9,634 bases of DNA from an uncultured bacterium (GTDB lineage: Bacteria > Patescibacteriota > Patescibacteriia > Patescibacteriales > UBA12465). Of the stretch, positions 1-8,400 are shown in pieces. The notes under the pieces are model-generated. The model did not search any database. It was given only the letters and a program-made list of their open reading frames with translations, and was not told the origin of the DNA. The stretch spans positions 1 through 9,634 of the forward strand of contig CAIVBF010000094.1 of the NCBI GenBank assembly GCA_903904095.1, in the 5' to 3' direction. Every line of letters starts with the position of its first letter. The stretch's first letter is position 1. Made by a program: the position numbers and the translations under genes.

Positions 1-35
1 GCGGCAATTTTTATTTAATTTCTAATTTTATTTTT

Positions 36-1457
36 CTATAATTTTATTTTTTCCGTCATGAATTTTTCTAAATCGGAAATTTTTATTCTGCTTTGTTCCA
101 TCGTATTCCGATCGCGGACGGTAACTTCTGAATTTTCTAAAGTATCAAAGTCAATCGTAACGCAATATGGCGTCCCGATTTCATCTTGCCGGCGATAACG
201 CTTGCCGATATTTCCGTTATCATCAAATTCACAGCGCCAATTTATTTTTAATTGATTATATACTTCACGCGCCTTAGCGACTAGCTCTGGTTTATTTTTT
301 AATAGAGGAAAAACAGCAATCTTAATCGGCGCTAAATTAAAAGGCAATTTTAATACCGTTCTAATATCCTGCGGGTCTTTAGATTTTCCCTTTTCATCAA
401 ATATTTCTTCTTCGCAATAAGCTTCAGTTAAAACAGCTAGAAAAGTGCGACCGACGCCAACCGATGTTTCAACGACATGCGGCGTATATTTCTCATTAGT
501 TTGCGGATCCAAATAATTTAAGTCTTTCCCGGAAAATTTACTATGTTGCGTTAAATCATAATCGCCGCGGGCGTGCACTCCTTCTAATTCTTTAAAGCCA
601 AAAGGAAAATTATATTCAATATCATAAGCTTCCTTGGCGTAAAAAACTAAGTTCTCGTGCTTATGCCATTTTAAATTTTTTTCACTAATACCTAAATCTA
701 AATAGAAATTCCAGCGAGCGGCCCGCCACTCTTCATAATATTTCATGTCTTCGCCCGGTTTAACGAAATATTGCATCTCCATCTGCTCAAATTCACGAGT
801 TCTAAAGATGAATTGTCTGGCGGTAATTTCATTTCTAAAAGCCTTGCCGATTTGGGCAATCCCGAACGGGATCTTCACACGAGCCGAATCTAAAACATTT
901 TTGTAGTTTACATAAATACCCTGGCAAGTTTCACCGCGCAGATAAGTCGGTTCTTTAGTCCAGTCTCCTGTAAAATTTCCTAAATTAGATTGAACTAATA
1001 GATTAAACTTCTTCGCTTCGGTAAAATTATTTTCGCCGCAATTAGGACATTTAACTTTAGCCTTATTTTCATCAAAAATTTTATTGATCTCCTCTTCGGT
1101 CATTTTTTCATCGGCAAAAATTCCGATATCTTCAAGCAAAGTATCAACTCTCAAGCGAGTATGACATTTTTTACATTCCGTTAGCGGATCGGAAAATCCT
1201 TTAACATGCCCAGAAGCCTCCCAAATTTTAGGGCTCATAAAAATACCTGAATCAAGACCGACAACATCATCGCGAAGCTGAGTCATAGAACGCCACCAAT
1301 GCTTTTTAATATTGTTAGCTAATTCAACGCCATAGGGACCAAAATCATAGACAGCCGGAAAGCCATCATAAATTTCCGAGGATTGGAAAACAAAACCCCT
1401 TCTTTTGCAAAGAGAAACTATTTTTTCTAAAGAATTATCGGCGACTGATTTTTTCAT
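36..1457 (-). CDS. glyS: glycyl-tRNA synthetase, single-chain alpha2 type
   Basis: Charges tRNA-Gly with glycine using ATP in the cytoplasm. The 473-residue protein is a class II synthetase of the homodimeric kind (archaeal, eukaryotic and many bacterial lineages), not the alpha/beta tetramer of E. coli. Motif 1 lies at about residues 32-55 (GFPAVYDFGPYG), motif 2 at about 206-231 (FRNEI...FRTREFEQMEMQYF), and motif 3 at about 326-343, with the conserved Arg337. An insertion after motif 1 carries two CxxC pairs (Cys95/98 and Cys137/140), a likely zinc site. The glycine-pocket segment ELEGVHARGDYDL is near 290-302, and the anticodon-binding domain covers about 376-470. Motif 3 reads ETSVGVGR where EPSxGxDR is usual. 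It is the last gene of the tyrS-argS-glyS run, 11 bases after argS. The start ATG follows TTT and has no Shine-Dalgarno sequence. The stop is TAG. In some genomes this form is named glyQS. Confidence 0.96.
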   Translation of the reverse strand: MKKSVADNSLEKIVSLCKRRGFVFQSSEIYDGFPAVYDFGPYGVELANNIKKHWWRSMTQLRDDVVGLDSGIFMSPKIWEASGHVKGFSDPLTECKKCHTRLRVDTLLEDIGIFADEKMTEEEINKIFDENKAKVKCPNCGENNFTEAKKFNLLVQSNLGNFTGDWTKEPTYLRGETCQGIYVNYKNVLDSARVKIPFGIAQIGKAFRNEITARQFIFRTREFEQMEMQYFVKPGEDMKYYEEWRAARWNFYLDLGISEKNLKWHKHENLVFYAKEAYDIEYNFPFGFKELEGVHARGDYDLTQHSKFSGKDLNYLDPQTNEKYTPHVVETSVGVGRTFLAVLTEAYCEEEIFDEKGKSKDPQDIRTVLKLPFNLAPIKIAVFPLLKNKPELVAKAREVYNQLKINWRCEFDDNGNIGKRYRRQDEIGTPYCVTIDFDTLENSEVTVRDRNTMEQSRIKISDLEKFMTEKIKL

Positions 1458-1468
1458 AAATTTATTAA

Positions 1469-3166
1469 TTACATCTCTTCTAAGTTTTCTAAGCCCAAAA
1501 TCTTAAAACCATTATTTATTACCTGGGCGACTACTTTAATTAATTTTAAGCGGACTAAGCGCTTCGCTTTTTCCGATTTTAGAATATTTACTTCCTGATA
1601 ATAATCGTTAAATAACTGAACAAGCTCAAATAAATATTTGGTTACTTCGCTGGGTTTATATTTTAGACCCGCTAACTTAATAATTTCCGGGTATTTAGCA
1701 ATTTTAATCAGAAGTTCCTTCTCTTTAGCTTCAGTGAGCTCGCCTAAATCAAACCGCGGGGAAAATAACCTGAAACTATCTTTACGAAGAATGCTCTTCA
1801 AGCGAGCATAACCATATTCTAGATAACAAGCGGTATAGCCGTCAAATTTTAGGGCCTCATCAATATTAAAAGTAATTATCTTATCAGCACCAACTTTTAA
1901 CATTTCAAACTTAATAGTTGAGATAGCTAAACTCAAAGCAGTTTTATTAATTCGCGCTTGAGTCCAGTCCTCGTGATGCTTTCTAGTTTCTTCTTTTAAT
2001 TTAGAAAATATTTTTTCTTTTAATTCCTGATAGGTAATAACGTTGCCGGTCCGTGAAGACATCATCCCCGAGGGCAATGTCACAAAATCATAACCAAGAT
2101 GAGACACGGCCGGTTTATAGCCGGCTAATTCTAAAATTTTAAACAATTGTTTAAAATATAAACCTTGGCGGACATCAGTAATATAGATTGATTCGTCTAA
2201 ATTATATTTTTTGAACTTAAGATTAGCTAGGGCTAAATCGGCAACCGGATAAAGAGCCGTCCCATCGGTACGAATAACCGGCAGAACACCTAAATCATAT
2301 TTTTCTAAGTCGGCAATAATCGCCCCCTCGCTTAAGCGTAATATTCCTTTTGCTTTCAGATCCTCAACTAATGCTAAACCGGCCTCAATAACTTCGTTTT
2401 CATAAAATATATCGGCAAACTTAACGCCTAATTCCTTATAAATAGAATCAAAATAAGCAATACTCCATTGTCTTGTTTCGGCCCAAAGTTTATAATCATC
2501 TCCTTTTCGGCTTTCAATATTTTTCATGATATCAATAACCTCGTCTTTGAGTTCCGGATTTTTAGTTAATTCTTGGCTGGCCGCCGCATAACATTTACCT
2601 AATAAATAACCGCGCGGTTCAGAACTTTTCTGATAGCTTTTGTCTCTTTGCCAATTCCAAATAGTTTTGGCGACATGAATCCCAAAATCATTAATATAAG
2701 AGACAGGAATTGACTTATAGCCATTAGCTTCTAATAAATGATTAACACTATCGCCATAAGAAATATTTCTTAAGTGGCCGACATGATATTCTTTATGAGT
2801 ATTCCCGTTTGAATATTCAATCATTATTTTCTTGCCGGCGCCGCCATGATTAAAACCATAAATATTTTTATCACGATCCACTTCTTTAATTATCTGTTCG
2901 GCTAGGTATTTTTGAGAAATAAAAAAATTAAGATAAGGCCCAACCGCTTTGATTTCGGCAAAATATTTTTTAAGTTCTGCCGATTTATTTAAATCAAGAG
3001 CCAATTCTTTAGCAAAATCTAGCGGATTCTTTTTACTCTCTTTAGCGGCTTCAAAACAAGCCAAACTTAAGTCGCCTAGTTCTAAACTAGGCGGATAAGA
3101 AAAAAGAGCTTTATCTAAATTTAATTCTTTTTTAATTTTTTGTCTTAATTCATCTAAAAAACTCAT
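1469..3166 (-). CDS. argS: arginyl-tRNA synthetase
   Basis: Class I synthetase that attaches arginine to tRNA-Arg in the cytoplasm; the family needs bound tRNA to activate its amino acid. The 565-residue length is normal. The N-terminal ArgRS-specific domain covers about residues 1-95 (ELGDLSLACFEAAK near 29-42). The HIGH signature is HVGH at 128-131, inside GNTHKEYHVGHLRN. The arginine-site region includes SYINDFG (156-162). The DALR all-helical anticodon-binding domain runs from about 440 to the end, with YLEYGYARLKSI (448-459) matching the family's YVQYAHARxxSI. The KMSKS-like loop is unusual: GMMSSRTGN (367-375) in place of the common GKMSTRKGN, so both of its lysines are gone; Lys125 just ahead of HVGH is a possible stand-in. 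The gene sits 6 bases downstream of tyrS and 11 upstream of glyS. The ATG has at best a weak AAAG upstream. The stop is TAA. Confidence 0.96.
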   Translation of the reverse strand: MSFLDELRQKIKKELNLDKALFSYPPSLELGDLSLACFEAAKESKKNPLDFAKELALDLNKSAELKKYFAEIKAVGPYLNFFISQKYLAEQIIKEVDRDKNIYGFNHGGAGKKIMIEYSNGNTHKEYHVGHLRNISYGDSVNHLLEANGYKSIPVSYINDFGIHVAKTIWNWQRDKSYQKSSEPRGYLLGKCYAAASQELTKNPELKDEVIDIMKNIESRKGDDYKLWAETRQWSIAYFDSIYKELGVKFADIFYENEVIEAGLALVEDLKAKGILRLSEGAIIADLEKYDLGVLPVIRTDGTALYPVADLALANLKFKKYNLDESIYITDVRQGLYFKQLFKILELAGYKPAVSHLGYDFVTLPSGMMSSRTGNVITYQELKEKIFSKLKEETRKHHEDWTQARINKTALSLAISTIKFEMLKVGADKIITFNIDEALKFDGYTACYLEYGYARLKSILRKDSFRLFSPRFDLGELTEAKEKELLIKIAKYPEIIKLAGLKYKPSEVTKYLFELVQLFNDYYQEVNILKSEKAKRLVRLKLIKVVAQVINNGFKILGLENLEEM

Positions 3167-3172
3167 AGATCT

Positions 3173-4405
3173 TTATTTAATTATTTTGAGAAACTGTAAT
3201 TTGCCGCGCTGGAGGATAATTTCTCCCGTGATCTTAATATCTTGTTTTACGTCTTTAATAACTTCTTCGGACTGGCCGTCAACACTCTTAATTTTAATAG
3301 CACCCTGTTCAATCAAGCGCCGCCCCTCCGTCTTGCTAGCGGCTAATTTCGTATCAACCAAGAGATCTACTATATTATATATAGCTTTAGACGCCTGCCA
3401 AGATTCAATATCAAGAGGTATCTCTTTTTTCTGGACGCAATTTATAAAATTATCTTGAGCGGCCCTAGCGCTTGCTTCGCCATGGTTGATTTTAGTAACC
3501 TCGTAGGCCAGGCGCATTTTCAAATCGCGCGGATTAACCGACTTGTCGCCCAACGATTCGTTAATAATTTTAAGTTCTTCCGTTTTAATATTAGTACATA
3601 ATTCAAAAGCTGACTTAAGAAGGCCGTCAGACCAGGACATAATTTGGCCATACATGTCATTAGGCTTTTCATTTAAAAATACAATATTACCCTCAGATTT
3701 ACCCATTTTTTTGCCTGTATCATCAACCAAAAGTTTAGATGTTAGAACAAATTTTTCCTTATTCTTTAAAGATTTTAGCAAACTTCGGCCACACATCATA
3801 TTAAACATTTGATCATTGCCGCCAACCTCTAAATCAACGTCCATGACCACACTATCATAAGCCTGAGTCAAGGGATAAAAGAATTCGTGCAAAAAAATCG
3901 GCTTTTCTTCCTTTAACCTTTCCTGGAACATATCGCGCTGAATCATTTGTTGAACGGTAAAGTTAGAAGCTAATTCAATCAAGTCTTGAAAATTCAATTT
4001 ATCGTTCCAAGTGCTATTATACATAACTTTAGCCGGATTCTCGCCGTCAAATTTTAAGTATGCCGAGGCTTGCTTCTGAAAATCAGTTGAGTTTTTCAAC
4101 ACTTCTTCGCGCGTCATTTTCTTTCTGGCTGCCTTTTTATCAGTTGGGTCCCCAATCATGCCCGTGAAGTCGCCAATTAGAAAAATTACCTCATGGCCCA
4201 GAGCCTGGAATTGAGCCAGTTTATTAATCTGGATGGCGTTACCGATATGCAGCGAATTAGCACTAGGATCAAAACCACAATATAGACGAATTTTATCGCC
4301 GCTTAAAAGCTTTTTTTCTAGGTCTTGATAACTCGGATATATCTTTTCAACCCCTCTGGTTAATAGATCAGAAATCATTTTTTTATCATTTACAACTTTA
4401 GCCAT
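3173..4405 (-). CDS. tyrS: tyrosyl-tRNA synthetase
   Basis: Class I synthetase that charges tRNA-Tyr in the cytoplasm as a dimer. The 410-residue length fits bacterial TyrRS. The opening strand GFDPSANSLHIGNAI (44-58) carries the HIGH signature as HIGN (53-56). The tyrosine-binding segment YPLTQAYDS (177-185) is followed by GGNDQ (195-199), the family's GG(S/T/N)DQ. The KMSKS loop is KMGKS at 233-237. A C-terminal S4-type RNA-binding domain covers about 345-410, with LAASKTEGRRLIEQGAIKI at its core. It is the first gene of the three-synthetase run and starts 90 bases from the divergent membrane-protein gene. The likely leader is only about 20 bases, too short for a T-box. The ATG is preceded by CTAAATTT with no Shine-Dalgarno sequence. 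The stop is TAA. Confidence 0.96.
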   Translation of the reverse strand: MAKVVNDKKMISDLLTRGVEKIYPSYQDLEKKLLSGDKIRLYCGFDPSANSLHIGNAIQINKLAQFQALGHEVIFLIGDFTGMIGDPTDKKAARKKMTREEVLKNSTDFQKQASAYLKFDGENPAKVMYNSTWNDKLNFQDLIELASNFTVQQMIQRDMFQERLKEEKPIFLHEFFYPLTQAYDSVVMDVDLEVGGNDQMFNMMCGRSLLKSLKNKEKFVLTSKLLVDDTGKKMGKSEGNIVFLNEKPNDMYGQIMSWSDGLLKSAFELCTNIKTEELKIINESLGDKSVNPRDLKMRLAYEVTKINHGEASARAAQDNFINCVQKKEIPLDIESWQASKAIYNIVDLLVDTKLAASKTEGRRLIEQGAIKIKSVDGQSEEVIKDVKQDIKITGEIILQRGKLQFLKIIK

Positions 4406-4423
4406 AAATTTAGGATTTATTAT

Positions 4424-4453
4424 TTGATACTAATTATAAAATTATGCTATAAT
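4424..4453 (+). promoter_or_regulatory. sigma70-type promoter with extended -10 for the rightward operon
   Basis: The -35 box TTGATA (4424-4429) matches five of six bases of TTGACA. After an 18-base spacer comes a perfect -10 box TATAAT (4448-4453), with TG one base upstream (TGCTATAAT), the extended -10 form. Transcription would begin near 4460, giving a leader of about 36 bases before the ATG at 4496. The consensus match is seen directly; promoter activity is inferred. It overlaps the opposing tyrS promoter. Confidence 0.75.
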
Positions 4454-4461
4454 ATTATCAG
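4433..4461 (-). promoter_or_regulatory. probable sigma70-type promoter for tyrS-argS-glyS
   Basis: Read on the minus strand, a -35-like CTGATA (4456-4461; four of six bases of TTGACA) is followed after 17 bases by a perfect TATAAT (4433-4438). Transcription would start near 4426, leaving about 20 bases before the tyrS ATG. The -10 box is convincing and the -35 box is weak. It shares most of its footprint with the rightward promoter, so polymerase could probably occupy only one at a time. Confidence 0.55.
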
Positions 4462-4495
4462 ACTTTTATAAGTTTTTCAATTTAATTTAAATTTT

Positions 4496-5476
4496 ATGCT
4501 ATCTTATCGCAATTTAATAAAACAAGCTTGGAACATGACCTGGAAACATAAATTTTTATGGTTTTTCGGGTTATTCTCTTCTCTGCTGGCTGCCGGCGGA
4601 TCAATTGAATATAAAATCCTTGATCAGAATGTTAGCCAGGGGTTAATTAACGGTTCATTGCTCGGAGCAGGTTCTTTCGCTCAGGCAATTTACTTGATTA
4701 AGAATTTTTGTTTAGGTTTTATTAATCTATTTTCTTACGATTTTGTAACAATTTTAAGCACCATAACCGTTATCCTACTTTGTCTAGTCTTAACTATAAC
4801 TTTAATCTGGCTAGCGGTAAGCTCACAGGCCGCTTTAGTTATCAGCGTTAAAAAAATCCTAGCCAACAACAAAAAGAAGGATAATATCTTAACTGTTCGT
4901 AATAGCCTAAGCGCCGGCCACAAAAAATTCTGGCCAGTTTTAGGTCTTAATATCATAATCAAAATAGCGGCCAATGCAATCATTTTTATCATTAGCTTGC
5001 CACTAATCTTCTTGGTTTTAAAAGATTCAAGCTTATTTGTCTTTGTTTATGTAATATTATTTGTAATTTTTTTACCGATCGCAATTTCTTTGTCTTTAAT
5101 GTTAAAATACGCCATTGCTTATTCCGTCCTGGAAAATGATAATTTTATAAACTCAATTGAAAAGGGCTGGAAATTATTTATTAAAAATTGGCTGATAAGC
5201 GTAGAAATGGCAATTATCCTATTTATCATTAATTTCTTCGCCAGCCTGGTAATCCTACTGGCTATAACTATTTTATTCTTCCCATTATTCCTTGTTGGAA
5301 TCAGTTTCGGTTTTTATTGGTTAGTCGTCCTAATGGTCTTCCTCGCTTTAGTGTTTGTAGTTTTATCTGGCTCAGCTCTAGGAACTTTTCAAATTAGCAC
5401 TTGGACGAATTTATTTATTAATTTAAAAGAAGGAAATTTTGTCGCTAAATTAGAAAGAGTATTCTCTAGAAAATAA
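4496..5476 (+). CDS. multi-pass membrane protein of unknown function
   Basis: A 326-residue hydrophobic protein that I cannot assign a reaction. It begins with a short basic amphipathic stretch (NLIKQAWNMTWKHK) leading into a first membrane segment at about residues 19-34 (LWFFGLFSSLLAAGG). Further hydrophobic segments lie at about 84-115, 145-173, 178-208 and 232-296, the last probably two crossings, for about six in all. Between the second and third is a lysine-rich loop (119-128), and a conserved-looking motif (AYSVLENDNF then SIEKGWKLFIKNW) falls near 208-232. This layout resembles uncharacterised membrane proteins common in Patescibacteria and the loosely related glycerophosphodiesterase membrane-domain families; that is a resemblance only. 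There is no cleavable signal peptide. It is first in the rightward operon and ends 2 bases before the double ATPase, so the two are probably co-translated and could act together at the membrane. The start is ATG without a Shine-Dalgarno sequence. Confidence 0.85.
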   Translation: MLSYRNLIKQAWNMTWKHKFLWFFGLFSSLLAAGGSIEYKILDQNVSQGLINGSLLGAGSFAQAIYLIKNFCLGFINLFSYDFVTILSTITVILLCLVLTITLIWLAVSSQAALVISVKKILANNKKKDNILTVRNSLSAGHKKFWPVLGLNIIIKIAANAIIFIISLPLIFLVLKDSSLFVFVYVILFVIFLPIAISLSLMLKYAIAYSVLENDNFINSIEKGWKLFIKNWLISVEMAIILFIINFFASLVILLAITILFFPLFLVGISFGFYWLVVLMVFLALVFVVLSGSALGTFQISTWTNLFINLKEGNFVAKLERVFSRK

Positions 5477-5478
5477 TT

Positions 5479-8400
5479 ATGAGTGATTTAGGTTCTATAG
5501 AAAATTTGCTAAATCCGACCGATGACGAAGAAAGCGTTACCGGTCGTTTTGCAAAAAAACAAGGTGAAATAAAACTGAAGGAAGAGGAAAAACAGACCGA
5601 AAAAAAGGCCACCCAGGTTAAGATGGATTATATTAACCTTTTCGGCTTTCCGATAAGTCCTGAGGCTTTAGTTTTAATCTCCGAAGAAGAGGCCCGTGAA
5701 ATAAAAACGGTTTGTTTTTTTTATGATGGAAAAAATATTCGTATCGGATGCACCGAGTACAACGCTCAAGTTGAAGAGGAAATCAGCCGCCTGAAAGAAA
5801 TATACTTCGCTAATGTTAAACCATATCTTATTTCCGACAGTAGCTTAAATTATGCTTTTGATTTATATAAAACAGTTCCAAAAACCAAAAAATACGAAAG
5901 CGGAGTTGAGATAAGCGAAGCTAACCTAGAGAAATTTAAAGAGGACATCAAGAGCTATCAGAGTTTAAACGATAAGATTAATGATGTTAATATTACTGAT
6001 GTTGTAACTTTAATGTTGGCAACGGCTATTAAGGTTGGCGCCAGTGATATTCATATTGAAGCCGAAGAAAACGGCGTTGTTATACGACTGAGAATTGACG
6101 GTGTCCTGCAAGATGCCGCTACGATAAGCCGAGAAAAATGGCACAGAATAACAACCCGCTTAAAGATTTTGGCAAAGGTAAAAATTAATATTGAAAATAA
6201 ACCACAGGACGGACGCTACACAATTCACTTAAAAGACAAAAATATTGATGTCCGCTGTTCTTTTTTACCGACCGCTTTTGGTGAGAGCGTAGTAATGCGT
6301 TTATTAAATTCTAGCGTCGCCACTCTAGAATTTGAAGGACTTGGTATTCGTCCGGAAATAATGGCTCAACTAAAAAGAGAAATAAGCAAACCGAACGGTC
6401 TAATCTTAACAACTGGACCGACCGGATCAGGAAAAACAACAACCCTGTATTCAATTATCAATAAATTAAATAAACCAGGTACAAAAATAATTACGCTTGA
6501 AGATCCAATTGAATATCAGATGCCCGGAATTAACCAAAGTCAGGTTGACGGAAAACATGGTTATAGTTTTTCGGATGGTTTAAGATCTATTCTTCGCCAA
6601 GACCCGAATATTGTTATGGTCGGAGAAATTCGTGATTTAGAAACAGCCGAAATTGCTGTGCAGGCATCTCTAACCGGCCATTTAGTTTTATCAACTCTGC
6701 ATACTAACGATGCCGCGGGTGTTATCCCTCGTTTAATTGACATTGGCGTTAAACCTTATTTTTTATCTCCTTCAATCAACGCGGTTATCGGCCAGCGCTT
6801 AGTTAGAAAATTGTGTCCTTACTGTCAGGAAGTTCATGAACCGAATATTGAAGAGAGAGAACAGTTAAACAAAATATTATCCGTAATTTCACCAAAAGCA
6901 AATTTAAATATTCCCGCCGCCTTACCGGTACTATACAAAGCCGGGGCTGGTTGCGAAAAGTGCAGTTTTATCGGCTACAAGGGACGTATTGGTATTTACG
7001 AAATTTTTACAATGGATGATAAAATAAAACAATTAACCGCTGAGAACGCGCCGTCTTTTAAGATTCTCCAACAAGCGATTGAAGACGGGATGATTACCAT
7101 GTTGCAAGACGGAGTTCTAAAAGTTTTAGACGGTATGACTTCGTTAGAAGAAATTTATCGTGTAATTGGAAACTTTGATTATATAAATGAACTATACGAT
7201 ATTGTAATTTCACAAACTATTGGACGCGGCGTGAAAATAAAAGCGGAAGAAATTCAAAAAGCGGAGGACTTGAGTAAAGACTTAGGTACTATCAGCGAAC
7301 TTATTAAAGAAGTTCCAACCTCCGAACTTATCAGTTTAATTATGGCCTTAGCGGTTGTCAGTGATGCCGGGGATTTACATATTGAACCAACCGAAAATGA
7401 TGTTAAAGTTCGTTTCCGTATTGACGGCGTCCTGCACGATATTTTAAACTTACCAAAAACTAGCTATTTACCGCTCTTGTCCGAAATCAAGATTTTAGCC
7501 GGCGAAGCAACTAATATCAAAAGGGCAACTTTTGACGGGCGTTTCAGTGTCTATTTACCGACCAGCAAGTTAGACTGTCGTCTTTCTATAATTGCCGGCG
7601 GATACGGTGAAACAATTGTTATTCGTGTCCTCTCAACTAATGCGGTAAATTTAGACATGAGTAAATTAGGCATTACCTCAATCGCCTATGATTCCTTACA
7701 GTTGGCCATGAAAAAAACTAGAGGCATTATTATTACAACCGGACCGACTGGGTCAGGAAAAACAACAACCTTGTACAGTATTTTAAATAAACTAAATAAA
7801 CCGGATGTTAAAATAATTACGATTGAAGACCCGATTGAATATCAACTCCCCGGAGTAATGCAAACTCAGATTGATGAGGCCGGCGGCTACACTTTTGCCT
7901 CAGCGATGCGTTCTCTTTTACGTCAAAATCCGAATATTATGATGATCGGAGAAATTCGTGATAACGAAACGGCTAAAATCGCGATTGAGGCTTCAATGAC
8001 CGGACACTTAGTTTTATCAACTATCCATGCTAATAGTGCGGCCGGAGCTATTTCTCGTTTTGCCGGACTTGGTCTTAATCGCCAGGCTCTTGCTAATTCA
8101 ATTGAATTTACAATCGGCCAACGTTTAGTTCGTCGCCTATGCCCGTTCTGTAAAGAAGAAGCGGTAATAAGCCCCGAAGATTTAAAACAAGCGAAAGATA
8201 TTTTGGCCGAAATTAAAAATCCGGAAATTAAAATACCAACTGAACTAAAATTCTATCATGGCGTTGGTTGTATAAAATGCGGTAACTTAGGTTATAAGGG
8301 CCGCCTTGGTTTATACGAAACAATCCCCATGACGCCGGAAATTCAGAAATTAATCCAAACTGAAAATGTAACCGATAACGAAATAGAAAATGAAGCGATT

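Larger units (their letters stand above)
4406..4495. other. divergent intergenic control region
   Basis: This 90-base AT-rich gap separates the leftward synthetase genes from the rightward membrane protein/ATPase genes and is the only sizeable non-coding stretch in the window. It holds two opposed, overlapping sigma70-like promoters, listed separately. I see no riboswitch-like fold, tRNA or clear operator palindrome; the short ATTTAAAT palindrome at 4485-4492 is too simple to call. Confidence 0.8.

Noticed and set aside
1..35. Terminator or further gene beyond glyS
   Set aside because: The 35 bases are AT-rich without a stem-loop or an open frame that can be assigned; too short to interpret.
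3186..3812. Open frames of about 90 codons on the plus strand opposite tyrS
   Set aside because: They lie wholly antisense to a firmly identified gene, show no domain, and their protein composition is what reverse-strand reading produces.
4735..4992. 85-codon minus-strand frame inside the membrane protein gene
   Set aside because: It is antisense to a hydrophobic coding sequence. Its apparent hydrophobicity mirrors the opposite strand, and no promoter or start context supports it.
6561..6743. 60-codon minus-strand frame inside ATPase module 1
   Set aside because: It covers the Walker B and His box coding region of the real gene on the opposite strand, with no independent support.
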